From assembly GCA_018398585.1 (NCBI GenBank), contig JAGTTD010000001.1:13270501-13334500 (forward strand): a stretch of DNA of 64,000 nt, in the 5' to 3' direction. Source of the stretch: Simmondsia chinensis (lineage: Eukaryota > Streptophyta > Magnoliopsida > Caryophyllales > Simmondsiaceae). The translations under genes and the position numbers were made by a program. The notes under the pieces were generated by a model. It was not told the DNA's origin and did no database searches. It worked only from the letters and a program-made list of their open reading frames with translations. Positions 9,751 to 21,095 of this stretch are shown one piece after another. Within the stretch, counting starts at the first letter, position 1, and every line of letters starts with the position of its first letter.

Positions 9751-11877
9751 TTATCTGATGGTCTCCAGCCATCTCTTTTTTGGCCTGCCTCTCCCTCTCC
9801 TGTCTAGCGTAGCATGGGGCTGGTCGCATCTCCTAGCAGTGTTTGGTCTCCTCCTAACATGTCCGAACCACCTCAAATGTTGCTCCCTCAATTTATCCCC
9901 AATGGAGGCCTTGCGCAATTGGCCTCTTATGGCGTCGTTCCTGATCCTATCCTTCATTGTGTGTCCGTAAATCCACCGCAGCATTCGCATCTTTGCCACC
10001 TTCATCTTTTATGTATGATGTTGTTTCATTGCCTTACACTCCGTCCTATAAGACATGGCCGGGCCTCACTATCGTCTTATAGTATCTTTCCTTTAGCTTT
10101 AAGGGAAACTTTCTATCGCAAAGTACCGCGGAGGCCATCCTCCATTTATGCCACCCTACTTTAATCCGGTTGTTGACATCATCGTCAACTTCGCTGTGGT
10201 GCTGTATCATGGACCTCAGGTATCTGAAACTCTCCCTTTTCAGTATGGCCTCAGATCCAATCTTGATGCCTTCTCTGCTAGGTGTGGAGTAGGGATTGAA
10301 CTTGAGTTCCATGTACTCGGTCTTTGATTTACTTAGTCGTAAGCCCTTCGAATCCTTCTCCACAGTTCCAGCTTCTCATTTATCTCTTCCTACGACTCCC
10401 TTTCCAGCATTATGTCATCTGCAAAAAGCATGCACCAAGGTACACCTCCTTAGAAGTGCCTAATGAGCTCATCCATAACCAGAATGAACAGATAGGGCCT
10501 CAAGGCAGATCCTTGGTGTACCCCGACTATTATCGAAAAAGCGTCTGTCCATCCACTGTACGCATTATAGTTTGTGCATCCTCATATATGTCTCTAATGA
10601 CATGGCACGGGGATGCCTTTCCTATCCAAAACTCTCCATAGGATCTCCTTTGGCACTCTATCATAAGCCTTCTCTAAATCAATGAAAACCATGTGAAGGT
10701 CCTTATATCTCTCTCTATAGTGCTCTATCGTCCGCCTTAAGATGTGGATGGCTTCTATTGTTGATCTCCCGGGCATAAATCCGAATTGGTTCTCAAACAC
10801 CTCTGTCAGTTGTCGTAAGCTCCTCTCTATGACCCGCTACCACAACTTCAGAGTGTGGCACATTAGTTTGACACCCCGATAGTTGGAGCAACTCTAGATG
10901 TCGCCTTTGTTCTTATAGATCGGGATCAATGTGCTCTTCCTCCATTCGTTAGGCATCTTCTCAATTTGGTTAAATAATTTAGTCAACCAACTGATGGCCT
11001 TCTGTCCAAGGCATTTCCATATCTCTATGGGTATACCATTTGGGACAACTGATTTACCCCTTCCCATGTGTTTCAGGGTTTCCTTGACTTCCCCGGGGCT
11101 AATTTGCCTACAAGAACAGTGGTTCTGATGCTCTTTAGATGTTTGAAGATCACCTAGGGATATCTCTTTATCCCCTTGTTCGTTGAACAGATTGTGGAAG
11201 TAGGCTTTCCACCTGGCTTTAATTTGTTGCCTGTCCATCTTCCCCTCTTATGCACTATACTCGATCCAAGTCCCTTGCCTTCCTTTCTCTTACTTTGGCA
11301 ATTTTATATAAATCCCTCGCTCCTTTCTTGGTCTCCAGCCTTTTGTAGAAATCCTCATAAGCTCTTGATTGTGCTTCTTGACTGCTCTCTTTGCTTCTTT
11401 CCTAGCTTGCAGGTACTGATGTTGCTTATCCTCATCCCTACGATGATCCCACTCTCTAAAATAGTATTGTTTGGCTTTAATCTTCTCTTGGACTTCCTCA
11501 CACCACCACCAGGACTTTTAGTTGCGTGGTACCCTTCCCTTTGACACGTTTAGAACTTCCCGTGCCGGTCCTCTAATCTTTGGGCCAGTTGGTTCCACAT
11601 CTAGTTTGTATCTCCTTCGACTTCCCACCCGAGCTCAGACTCCGCTTTTTCCTTATATACCTTATAATTTTCCCTCTTCAAATCCCTCTAGCAAGTATGT
11701 ATCTGTGTGGGTTTGCAGGTTCTTTGGGCCCTTCTTGGCCTGTATATCATCCCACAACAACCTATGCTGTGTAGAAAGGTCTTCTCGTGGGTAACCTTAC
11801 AATCCTTGTAGTTTCATTGTACCCTTTTCCTTAATAGTATTTAGTCAGTCTGTGTTCTTGTCCCACCTGAGCTCAGA
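9751..11877 (-). pseudogene. RTE-type LINE endonuclease end and reverse transcriptase, disrupted
   Basis: Reading right to left: an endonuclease tail (STQHRLLWDDIQAKKG, about 11720-11790), the linker SWWWCEEVQEKIKAKQ (about 11470-11520), then RT blocks with SPGEVKETLKHMGRGKS and MPNEWRKSTLIPIYKNKGD (10894-11238), QFGFMPGRSTIEAI and MVFIDLEKAYDRVP (10594-10800) and the catalytic CMLFADD (FADD codons at 10414-10425). C-terminal blocks are KLKERYYKTIVRP (10046-10363) and RWFGHVRRRP followed by RGRGRPKKRW (9751-10005). Frames change between blocks and stops occur, so it is not functional. The FADD residues themselves are intact. In the family this enzyme performs target-primed reverse transcription. 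Confidence 0.85.
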
Positions 11878-13045
11878 CTCCTACATAAGAATTTAGGTTG
11901 TGCACATCTTTTGGTTGTTGTTTTTGTTTAAAACACGATATTTATCGTATTATATATTCAGCTCATGAATATTGTTTAGCCTAAAAATTTATTTATCTCA
12001 TAAATTTAATTTAAATATTTTCAAACACTACTCAGGCTGAGGCTTGCGCAGGGGCCTCAGGGACAATCTAATTCTAGCTCCAAATTGGTAAAATCTGATT
12101 ATCATTTCATGATAACAATTGATTAGCATTTAATAAAACTTAATTCTACTAAATAAGTTTTACTGCACGCTAGAATTAAATATATTCACTCAAGAATTTT
12201 CCAAATACTTTTATTGTTATTGCGACAATTAACCCCTTTATTAGATATCTGTGAGCATATAACTTTAATTACTATTATTATTTTTCTCAGATCTATCACC
12301 GTAGTTCCCAACTCACCTTTCTCGAACAATTCATAATATAGAAATAATTTCTATATTAATTACAAATGTCAAGCATATGGAATACTCCGGCCAAAGATTC
12401 TAGAATTTGTTTGTATATTTGTGAATTACTAAGGGGACATCTCACATTGTTCATTCCTAGTAAAATATCCGTTCCTGCCACATTTCATGCAATTGCCCAA
12501 CAACGTAAGATTCTGGTTATTCCCATTCTAACCTCATCATTTTAGGCATCAAAGCAATTAACATTCTATACACGAGTCTGGGCTATTTCTCGGATTTAGA
12601 GTTATTGTCTTACAAAATTAATTGTTTCTGATAGTAGTTAAATAAACAACTAATTCAGGCGGTCCTACTCAGTGTTCCAATCTTATTGAAAGTACCAACA
12701 TAATGCTCTTGGATCCCTATACACGTGACCAAGACAAGTTATCAAAAGAATTATATTATAATCTTATCAGACAAGTTGTCCAAATTTATCAATGACTATG
12801 AATATATTTTGACAACATGTTACTAGTTTGATTTATGTCTTTCTGTGGTTAAATCTTATTGACCACTTAAACCAAACTTGATATGTCATCTTCGACAGCG
12901 TCCATCTCATGGAACGTTTTAGAAAAACAATCACATGCATATTTGACTCGTAGAACATAATCAAAGAATAAATAAATAAAATAATTTTATTTATTTAATA
13001 TTTAAAACTAACTAATTGAGTTTTTCTAGGACACCTATTCCAATA

Positions 13046-13060
13046 ATCTCCCGTTTGTCC
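13046..13060 (-). other. copia-A polypurine tract
   Basis: Minus-strand GGACAAACGGGAGAT lies directly before the 3' LTR. The homologous position in copia-B reads GGACAAGTGGAAAAT. Confidence 0.6.
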
Positions 13061-13449
13061 TTAAACCCAAATAACCTGCATTGCATAACTATCCCATAGG
13101 GATCTGTCAACTTTTGAACCAATACTAATCTGTCACTGTCTTAATCTTTTACTCACATGCTTTCATTTACTAGGAACCTTTTGAGTTAACTAGTCTACTC
13201 AACAACTCCCTAGTTGTCAAGTATCCAACTCCCATAATGAAGTAAGCAATATAAGACTGCTTCACACTTCACCATTTAATGACTCCCACTATAAGGGTAA
13301 ACAGGAATTCTGAGGTCGAACATTTAAACTCCCTTTTAAAGCAAACGACCCATGATGAACCAAACATCCTTTCTTTTGAATCTCGCTAAAGCTTGACCCT
13401 AAGAACATAGTTGGTTCATCTTATGTCTGTCACTCTTAAGATAACTGGA

Positions 13450-14130
13450 CAATCAAACCTGTACAGCTCATAGCAATTCTAAGTCATTCTTAATGAGTAG
13501 AATATCATCTACATACAACACTTAGGAAGTTTTTTACTTTCTTGTTATGTCACTTTTACACTAATGGTTTACTAACCATTAACTCAAATCCTAGGACTTG
13601 ATGCCGTCATCGAATCTACTACTTAATGAACAAGTTGCTTATTTAAGTCTTCAAATAGACTTCCTCAGTTTACATGTTATATGCTCCTGACTCTTGGCAA
13701 CAAACTTGTGTAGTTGTATCATGTACATAATCTTACAAGATAACCATTCAGAGAACATTATCTTGATTTCCATTTTCCCGTATCTCATCATATAAAACAC
13801 AAATGATGAGAATATCCTTATGGATTTAAGCATAGCATCTGGCTAGAAGGCCTCATCAAAGAAGATTCCTTCCTATGGGGTATTAACCCACTGCCACCAA
13901 TCTAGTTTTGAAGGTTTCTACCTTTATGTCCATTCAACTCTATATATTTGTAGATCCATTTGGATCCTATCTAATGGACTTAATGACTTTTGGCACCTTT
14001 ACAAGACAGTTAAAATACAATTACTTTGACTTGAGCTTTTATTTCCCCAACCCAATGGTCTTTATCTTTGTACTTAAGAGTTTTACTATAGTCTAAAGGA
14101 TCAGGTTCATCATCATTCTTAACCGTTAAG
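13450..14130 (-). pseudogene. pol: copia-A reverse transcriptase remnant
   Basis: From right to left on the minus strand: linker residues DPLDYSKTLKYKDKDHW (about 14050-14115), KWIYK and VETFKTRLVAVG (about 13880-13960), MLKSIRI and GFVAKSQEH-like blocks leading to CKLRKSI (13651-13833), then the catalytic YVDDILLI (13489-13516). These follow the Ty1/copia RT order. Frames change repeatedly and stops are common. YVDD is intact, but the protein cannot be made. Confidence 0.75.
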
Positions 14131-15844
14131 ACTAAAAACATGAATCTATCATGTGACCCTGACAAACCCTCCCACTAAATTAAAGCTCTCTTGTACTTTG
14201 TGTGATAATAACCTAGTTGATAATATATCTAATACGTCATTTACACTATATGTTGTATCATGCTGTTGAGACACATTATTTCATATTGTCAATTTATCTA
14301 ACATAAGTCATCTGCCATACTTTTAGAACACTTTCTAAAACATCTTACATAATGAACCATTAGATGTGTAGATGTGACTCATTATATGAATCTTACCATA
14401 TTCAATAACACATTATTGATCCTTTCTACATATCTTTGTAATAAGGAAAAATAAGAATTCTCCTAAAACCACCACTTCGATCTAATCATAGTGCCTTGAT
14501 ATAATTACCTAATTGATCCCAACTTAAGTCTTTAATTCTTTGAACCATTTAAAGGTTTCAAGACTTTAGTCATTGTGGGCATATCGATATATCAACTTAC
14601 CAAGTAGTCATTCAAAAACAATTTATGAAATACTCATTGCTTTCGCTCGCTTGAACTTTTGGCAGTCTATAAACATTTTATTAATAAGTCCTAGCAGCTC
14701 AGTGGTTTTACTGCCTTTACTCTTAAAGGCTCTTTTAGTCACTGTTAATTTAAACACGATTCATACACTAGTTATCATTTTAGTACTTAACGATCACATA
14801 TGACATATCAAACCAGTTTTTAAATCATACTATATTAATGTGACCAAAGATTAGGCACCACTTAAAAGTTGTATGGTTTCTGAAAAGTTCTCTTTTATAT
14901 GGTTACATAGCCTAGCTTGTATTAGACTAATAAATTGCCATTAACGTAATTTCATTTGAAGTAAGTCAGCTATCTACCAATGTACCTTTTTAAATAAATG
15001 TTTTATTTTTACAACTATCAGTCTATTCTTCAGAAAAATAACTGAAAGACTATTTCAATAATAGTGAATAGAAATCAAATTTCTAAAGTACATCAAGATA
15101 GTTATTCAAATACAAATCTAAACTCCCTGACTTAAACTGCTATCCTTGATGCCCTTACTGAAAACCCATTCACCAAAACACTAGTGAACTACCTACTAGT
15201 CACAACTAGAGGGAACATGATATCGTATACCTTGTCATGTTGACTTTCGGTCTTGGTAACAATAGTATTTAAGTACCTAGGAAGTTCCTCTTAAAGTCTA
15301 GTGCTTTGATAAAAGAGGAAAAAAAAACTATTTTGGCTTAAGTTTTATTTTACCCTCTTGAGGTTCCTAATTCTTGATATAGATGCTTACACTAAGTGGA
15401 CTCTTCCTTTTGTTTTCATGACACATTTTCTCATAAACTGTTCTCATGCTACTAGTTCTCTAATCAAATACTTCTCTCAAGTATCTGATCATCTCTACTG
15501 TAGTTGACAATTGAAGCATCTAATACTAGAATAAGTTCGACATCTAATGTCTGAATCTTGTATCCGATCAACTCTTTAGTCTAGGCTAACGTTTAGAATG
15601 TTTGTTTTCCATCTTAGTAGATCTACTAGTAGGAACCTAGAGAACTCTGAGCATCTTCCAGTGCTTTACATGTATTAGAACATATCATATTGCAGTGAAC
15701 AAAACAGAATAGAAAAAAAATACACGTATTGATCGCAATGCATAATTTAATAACCAATTTGAAATCAAAAACTGTAAAACAAGTCATATAACATACATGA
15801 GTAAATTTTTTTTTTTTTAACTTTTTAGCAAACAATCATTGTTA
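14131..15844 (-). other. copia-A interior, decayed, no recognisable gene
   Basis: By position this should hold gag, protease and integrase. I found no zinc knuckle, protease DSG or integrase motif. The sequence is AT-rich with stops in all frames. It may have decayed past recognition or been replaced in a non-autonomous ancestor. Confidence 0.4.
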
Positions 15845-16310
15845 GGAGTTCACATTCCGATACTTACATGTAAGCCATGGAGACCCTACCGAACCACTTA
15901 AAACCCCTCGGCGACAAGATTGAATTGAGACAACAGAAAGGTGAGAACATTTCTCAATAAATATATTTTCTTGCAAACTCTTTACTAAATATATTTAACA
16001 CACCACCTTTTCCTCAGCTTCTAAGATCCTACAACATAGCTCCTCGGGGAGGCTAATACAAGACCCAGCCAACTGTGCACCATTACCTGAACATCCATAC
16101 AAGTGCTCCACTAACTCCATGGTGGCGTGGTCATGTTGGATTGCTTGGATTTCAATCCATCTTTAGAAGTCTAACCCTGTATTCCACGGATTAACATCCT
16201 CCGCAGAGAGTAATGGAACCCACTATACTTGTCAGACTTAGTAATAGAGGCCATGAATATTCATTTAGAAGCTCACTTCCACTTGATATTTTGTGTATTG
16301 TGAACTTTTA
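15845..16310 (-). repeat. copia-A leader block, copy 1
   Basis: A non-coding block shared with copy 2 (16400-16770) and with copia-B (about 46700-47130). Common phrases are CTCGGGGAGGCTAAT (16045-16059), GGTGGCGTGGTCATG and AGAAGTCTAACCCTGTA followed by CATCCTCCG. In element sense it lies in the leader between the primer binding site and gag. Confidence 0.7.
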
Positions 16311-16399
16311 AATAATTTCAGACAACAACCAAAGCATGGATCTACCTAATCATTCTCTAAGTTTGTGCAACGATGAGCTAACCAATCTACCCGTTACTA

Positions 16400-16770
16400 T
16401 GGGAGAGGTGTAATGAGTAATTAGTCAAATGATATTTATTCTCAATTAAAATGTTTCCTAAATATATTTAACTCACTGTTTCTGCCTTGATCTCTAAGAC
16501 AGTATCATAATGCTCTACAACAGACGATATACCATCATAGCCAAGTATATACCATTTCCTAGACAATAGTGCAAGTAAACAAGATACTCCACGGTGGCGT
16601 GGCCGTACTCAATTTTCCGGTACCTCTATCTATCATGAAGAAGTCTGACCCTATACCCAGCGAACAAACTCCCTCCTCGGGGTGTAGCACCTATTCACTA
16701 TATTATTAGACTGAAAATGGAGACCATGAGGAATCAACTCTTGATCCTCACTCCCACCTGAAATTTACAA
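16400..16770 (-). repeat. copia-A leader block, copy 2
   Basis: Second, diverged copy of the leader block: ATACTCCACGGTGGCGTGGCC, AGAAGTCTGACCCTATA, CTCCTCGGGGTG and GGAGACCATGAGG. The order of phrases is the same as in copy 1 and copia-B, so it is a tandem duplication about 480 bp apart. Confidence 0.65.
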
Positions 16771-17924
16771 TGATAGATCTTTCTTTTAAAAAATTTGATT
16801 ATCTCATAATCAATATTAGAATCACATTCTAAATTTTATTTAACAATTAAATAAGACCCTAATCCAATTAGATTCCTTTAAATATCCAATCTATGCAATC
16901 TAATCTCATTAGATGCATTATGAGAATTTTTCTTTTTTAAATAATTCAACTTTTGAATTATCTAATCTAATTAGAATTATTTGAAAAAATTCTCCCACTG
17001 AATGAAATCAAATATTTCACCAAGTTATATGGCATCATTACTTTATTCACATCATGCATAATATTTAACTGTTTAAATATGTGAACAAAATCTAATAAGT
17101 ACCATGCTATCAAACAATTTGAATAACAACACTTAAAGCTTAAAGGTTGGAGCAATTAAAGATTTTTCTAATCACTTTTAGAAAATATTATCACATAATC
17201 TTAATTAGGATCTCATCCTAAACAATTATTTATTTATTTCAAATTATTTAAATAATAAAAATATTAAAATAAAAATTCTTTTTTTTAATTATTTACATGT
17301 CCCACAAAATTTAAATTTTTTTATATTATTATTTAAACAAACAAATAAATAATTGAAAGTAATTTTAATATCACTAGATTGTAAATCAAACATCTAATCC
17401 AATTAGATATTCTATGTGATGTTGTATATATCTAAATCATTTAACTATTTGAATATCTGATCTCATTAGATTATTTAGAAATATACTTGCACTACTTTAA
17501 TTAGAATCGATTATAATTTAAACAATTTAAATTTGATGAATAACAATCTTGTTATTAACTCTTTTTATAACATTATAAAGTATTTCTTGTTTTAGAATAT
17601 TATAAAATATTCAGCAATTGAATATTTCATACCTAGGTTCATAATCTAATCAAATTAGATTAGTATTCTAAATCGTTCAACTCTTGAATATCTAGTCTCA
17701 TTAGATCCTATTTAGAATTACGCTTTGAATTGTGATTCATCTAAAATTTTAAACAATTTAAAATTTTAAGGAACCTTCAATTTGTTATTAAACTCTTTTA
17801 ACAACTATATTCGGTGTAGTTTTTTCCTTTAATAAAATTTTCAATTTCATACTTTTTGTAATTTTACATACCCCAATTTTATCAACTTGATGCTTTAATG
17901 TCAATTATGAGCGTATTCAGAGTT
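16771..17924 (-). repeat. AT-rich degenerate repeats in the copia-A leader
   Basis: A long AT-rich leader with recurring phrases such as AATCTAATCTCATTAGAT, CTAATCCAATTAGATT and TTTAAACAATTTAAA, roughly every 60-120 bases. Many are palindromic. Nothing coding is seen. A similar arrangement is found in copia-B (47140-48348). Confidence 0.6.
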
Positions 17925-17937
17925 GGATCTGGTACCA
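17925..17937 (-). other. copia-A primer binding site, degenerate
   Basis: Plus strand GGATCTGGTACCA, minus strand TGGTACCAGATCC. It matches the tRNA-Met complement TGGTATCAGAG with two substitutions and lies two bases from the 5' LTR. Confidence 0.6.
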
Positions 17938-17939
17938 AT

Positions 17940-19759
17940 TGTTGGGAACGTATTTTAAATTTTTTCCCTAAACCACTTGAGCAGGCGCAGCAGAAAAATA
18001 ATTTAAAATTCTTAATTTAAATCTAATACCCTGATCTAATTAAATGTATCTAATTAGATCTCGATCTTACTCTAATAGATTCATAATATAACAAATAAAG
18101 CATATATAAACATATATAACATAGTATGTAGAATAAACAAAATAAAAGAAAGTAAATTAAATATCAAATACTTAATTTAGACATACTTGAAGCGTGAATC
18201 CCAACTTTGATTTGTCGATCTGAAATTGGAAGAAAACTTCTTGATGCCTTAAGATCTTTTTCGGAATGACCTTTATTCATACCAGAGCGTGGACTCTCAA
18301 AATATTTAATTTTGGAAAAATTTTGGCAAAATTTTTCCTTTTAATCTTTCTAAAAAATAATTAAAAAAAAATTATGCTAAACAATAATTTAAAAAATTCT
18401 AAAATAATTTTAAGATTTTCGTTTTATGAGAAAACAAGGTTCCAAAAACCTAAAAACATACATAGTTAATGATAATAGGCGTGTTTAAATAGCCAAGAAG
18501 AACCTGAGCCAGAAAAACGTCATCTAAAAATACCTAGAGCAAAACATATATATATATATGTATATATAGTGTATAAGAATTTAGGTTGTGCACATCTTTT
18601 ACTTTTTGTTTTAGTTTAAAACACGATATTTATCGTATTATATATTTATCTCATGAATATTTATTTAGCATAAGAATTTATTTGCCTCAAAAATAAATAA
18701 TTCATCTAATGAATTCAATTTAAACATTTTCAAACAGTGCTTAAGCTGAGGCTTGAGCAGGGACCTCAGGGACAATCTAACTCTAGCTCCAAATGCATCA
18801 AATCTGATTATCATCTCATGATAACAGTTGATTATCATTTAATAAAATTTAATTTTACTAAATAAGTTTTACTACACTCTAGACTTAAATATATTCACTT
18901 AAGAATCTTCCAAATACTTTTATTGTTATTGCGGCAATTAACCCCTTTATTAGATATCCATGAGCAAAAATAATTTTAACTACTATCGTTATTTTTCTCA
19001 CATCTATCACTGTAGTTCCCGACTCGCCCTTCTCGAATAATTCAAAATATAGAAACAAAATCTGTATTAATTCCAAATGTCAAACATATGGAGTTATCTG
19101 GTCAAAGATTTTAGAATATGTCCGTATATTTGCTAATCAACTAAGGGGGTATCTCACATTGTAGATTCCTAGTAAAATATCGATTCCAGCCACATTCAAT
19201 GCAATTGCCCAACGACTTAAGATCCTGGTTATTCTCTTTTTAACCTCATCATTTTAGGCATCAAAGTAATTAACATTCCATGCACGAGTCTGCACTATTT
19301 CCCGGATTTAGAGTTATCGTCTTACAAATTGAATGATTTCTGATAGCAGCTAAAAAAACAACTAATTCATGAGGTTCTGCCTAGTGTTCCAATCTTATTA
19401 AAAACACCATCATAATACTTTTGGATCCCTTTCCACACGACTAAGATAAATCATCAAAAGTATTATATTGTAGTCTTATCGGACAAGTTGTCCAAACTCA
19501 TCATTGACTACGAACATACTTCGACAACATGTTACTAGTTTGATCTATGTCTTTCCGTGGTTTATTCTTATTGACCACTTAAACCAAACCTGACATGTCA
19601 TCTTTGACAACGTCCATCTCATGGAACGTTTTAGAAAAAAACAATCACACGCATGTTTGACTCGTAAAACATAATCAGGCAATAAATAAATAAAATAATT
19701 TTATTTATTTAATATTTAAATATAACTAATTGAATTTTTCTAGGACATCTATTCCAACA
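17940..19759 (-). repeat. copia-A 5' LTR
   Basis: Uninterrupted LTR of 1820 bp, TGTTGGG to CCAACA, with a natural (AT)n tract at about 18548-18568 where the other LTR carries FB-1 and LINE-1. The region with GAGGCTTGAGCAGGGACCTCAGGGAC (about 18749-18775) is conserved in the copia-B LTRs. Confidence 0.85.
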
Positions 19760-19782
19760 GAAGGGACACTCATAGCGTTTGC
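19760..19782 (-). pseudogene. pol: copia-C pol sliver between two insertions
   Basis: These 23 bases include the right target duplication of copia-A (GAAGG) and the left one of hAT-N (GCGTTTGC). On the minus strand they encode part of the segment between the RT end (YAM of 21510-21530) and MANPGK (about 6570), as expected from the order of copia polymerases. Confidence 0.6.
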
Positions 19783-19992
19783 TAGGGGTGAACACGAGTT
19801 TGAGTAAACCAAAGATCCACCCGGCCCATTTAATTTGGGTCAGGTTGGGTTGGTTCCTTTACATAGTTGGGTTTAATTGGGTATGTGTACGCATACCCAT
19901 GGGCCTTATGGTTTTTATTGGGTTAACCCACAAGACCCACTATTAAGCAACCCATATAAAATATATCTAGACTAAACTTGCTTAAATTTTAT

Positions 19993-20509
19993 GGAAATTA
20001 TCACTTAGTATCTTGAGGTTTGAGCATTTATCATTTAGGTATACAAACATTGCAATATATACAATAACTTATCCCGAGTTTTGAACATTTTATCACCCAA
20101 GCACCCTATGTCAGAATTGAATGAACCTTTGTTAGAATATAACTAATTCTATATAGAAATATTGATATAATACGATAATTTATATAAGCCATGCTTATGT
20201 TTTCAAATAAAATTGAACAAATTACGGCAAAAAATTTATCGAATGTTGATATAAACTACCTAAAAATTGCCAAAATCATGTGTCATGTTAGCATTTTTTG
20301 CAAAAAACATCAAATTCTAATGAACATACTAATCTATTGTCAGAATCTTATTCGATTTAAGCATTTTTCAACGAAAATATATCAAATTTTGTCAAAAAGG
20401 TACCTGCTTAATAAAATTTAAAAATATCAGGATACCTAAATGATAAAATATTTAAAGGGTACTTAATGATAAATGGTCAAATTTTAAGATACCTAAGTAA
20501 TAATTTTCC
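19993..20509. mobile_element. MITE-1 with long inverted repeats
   Basis: Terminal inverted repeats of about 50 bp: left GGAAATTATCACTTAGTATC, and right, inverted, GGAAAATTATTACTTAGGTA, continuing with TTTGAGCATTTATCATT and TTTGACCATTTATCATT. The flanks TAAATTTTAT (19983-19992) and TAAATTCTAT (20510-20519) make a 9-10-bp target duplication with one mismatch. Long inverted repeats with this duplication size suggest a MULE-type MITE. It lies inside hAT-N and has no coding capacity. Confidence 0.75.
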
Positions 20510-20859
20510 TAAATTCTATTGGGTTTTCTTGACCAAATCCTCTCTTTGTACAAATGGTATTTGGGTTTTTTTTTGCTTGATGAAAATACTATTGCTTTTT
20601 TAAAAATAAATAGTAATCTTATAAATATTAAAAAAATCAAGCCTAATATCTTTTTCGCATAGTAAATGATATTATTATTTTGGGAAGTTATCACTTAAAT
20701 GCTTTGAACATTTATGACCTAGGTATTATAATATGTTAATAGATAAAATGTGATATCTTAAGGTTTAAATTGTACAATTAGGTATCCTCCTACCAAAATT
20801 TGGTAAATTTCCGTTAAAAAATAAAAATTCTAAAACAGAACATGATTTTAAACCAAAGA

Positions 20860-21095
20860 GGGCACCAACACGCCGCCACCGGATCCCATTAGAACTTTGA
20901 AGTTAAGCGTGCTTGGGCGAGAGTAGTACCAGGATAGGTGACCTCCTGGGAAGTCCTCACCCTCAGGTTGGGGGCACTGGGAAACATCCTTTCTTCAGGT
21001 TAACACCCTGAAGAGGGAAGGCTGCATACATACGCGCCCCCCAGACCCTGCGTAGGCGGGAGCTCTTGAGGCACTAGATATGTTCCTTTATGTTC
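20860..21095 (+). mobile_element. SINE with 5S rRNA head and RTE-LINE tail
   Basis: The first 100 bases are plant 5S rRNA-like, with the internal RNA polymerase III promoter region preserved. From about 20965 the sequence follows the 3' end of LINE-1 and LINE-2 in sense orientation: TTCTTCAGG, CACCCTGAAG, GAGGGAAGGCTGC, CCCCCCAGACCCTGCG, TAGGCGGGAGCTCTTGAG and CACTAGAT. The tail ends in a short degenerate repeat (TGTTCCTTTA, TGTTCCTATG) instead of pure TTG. This is the structure of a SINE: pol III promoter head plus borrowed LINE 3' end. I found no clear target duplication. It is inserted in MITE-2. Confidence 0.75.
20864..20963 (+). pseudogene. 5S rRNA-derived segment (SINE head)
   Basis: Matches the plant 5S rRNA from about nucleotide 12 onward: CCGGATCCCAT, GAAGTTAAGCGTGCTTGGGC, GAGAGTAGTACCAGGAT and GGTGACCTCCTGGGAAGTCC. 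The A box, intermediate element and C box are readable with about one substitution (GGATGGG to GGATAGG). The first bases and the last 15 of the mature 5S are missing or replaced, so this is not a working 5S gene. Confidence 0.85.

Larger units (their letters stand above)
9266..11877 (-). mobile_element. LINE-1: 5'-truncated RTE-type LINE
   Basis: A minus-strand non-LTR element with (TTG)n at its 3' end (plus strand ACAACAACAAC at 9272-9289), a 3' UTR, and coding remnants from the endonuclease C-terminus through RT. It begins at about 11877 and so lacks most of the endonuclease. Probable target duplication: CTCCTATATA (9256-9265) and CTCCTACATA (11878-11887), 10 bp with one mismatch. This places the insertion at the right edge of FB-1. 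Confidence 0.8.
6588..13045 (-). repeat. copia-A 3' LTR, split by FB-1 and LINE-1
   Basis: Segment 6588-7183 matches 17940-18555 and segment 11888-13045 matches 18572-19759. The break lies at an (AT)n tract before ATAAGAATTTAGGTTGTGC. The 4.7 kb in between is a fold-back element followed by a LINE. The LTR end reads CCAATA instead of CCAACA. Confidence 0.85.
6588..19759 (-). mobile_element. copia-A: long-LTR Ty1/copia element inserted in copia-C
   Basis: Direct repeats of about 1.8 kb, starting TGTTGGGAACGTATT and ending CTATTCCAACA/CCAATA, bound the element. A degenerate primer binding site (17925-17937) and a polypurine tract (13046-13060, minus-strand GGACAAACGGGAGAT) fix the minus orientation. 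Flanks GATGG (6583-6587) and GAAGG (19760-19764) form a 5-bp target duplication with one mismatch. The interior keeps RT remnants but little else. LTR and leader sequences are related to copia-B. Confidence 0.8.

Noticed and set aside
20864..20963. Functional 5S rRNA gene
   Set aside because: The 5' 11 bases and 3' 15 bases do not match, there is no T-run terminator after the 5S part, no tandem copy is present, and the sequence runs straight into a LINE-like tail.
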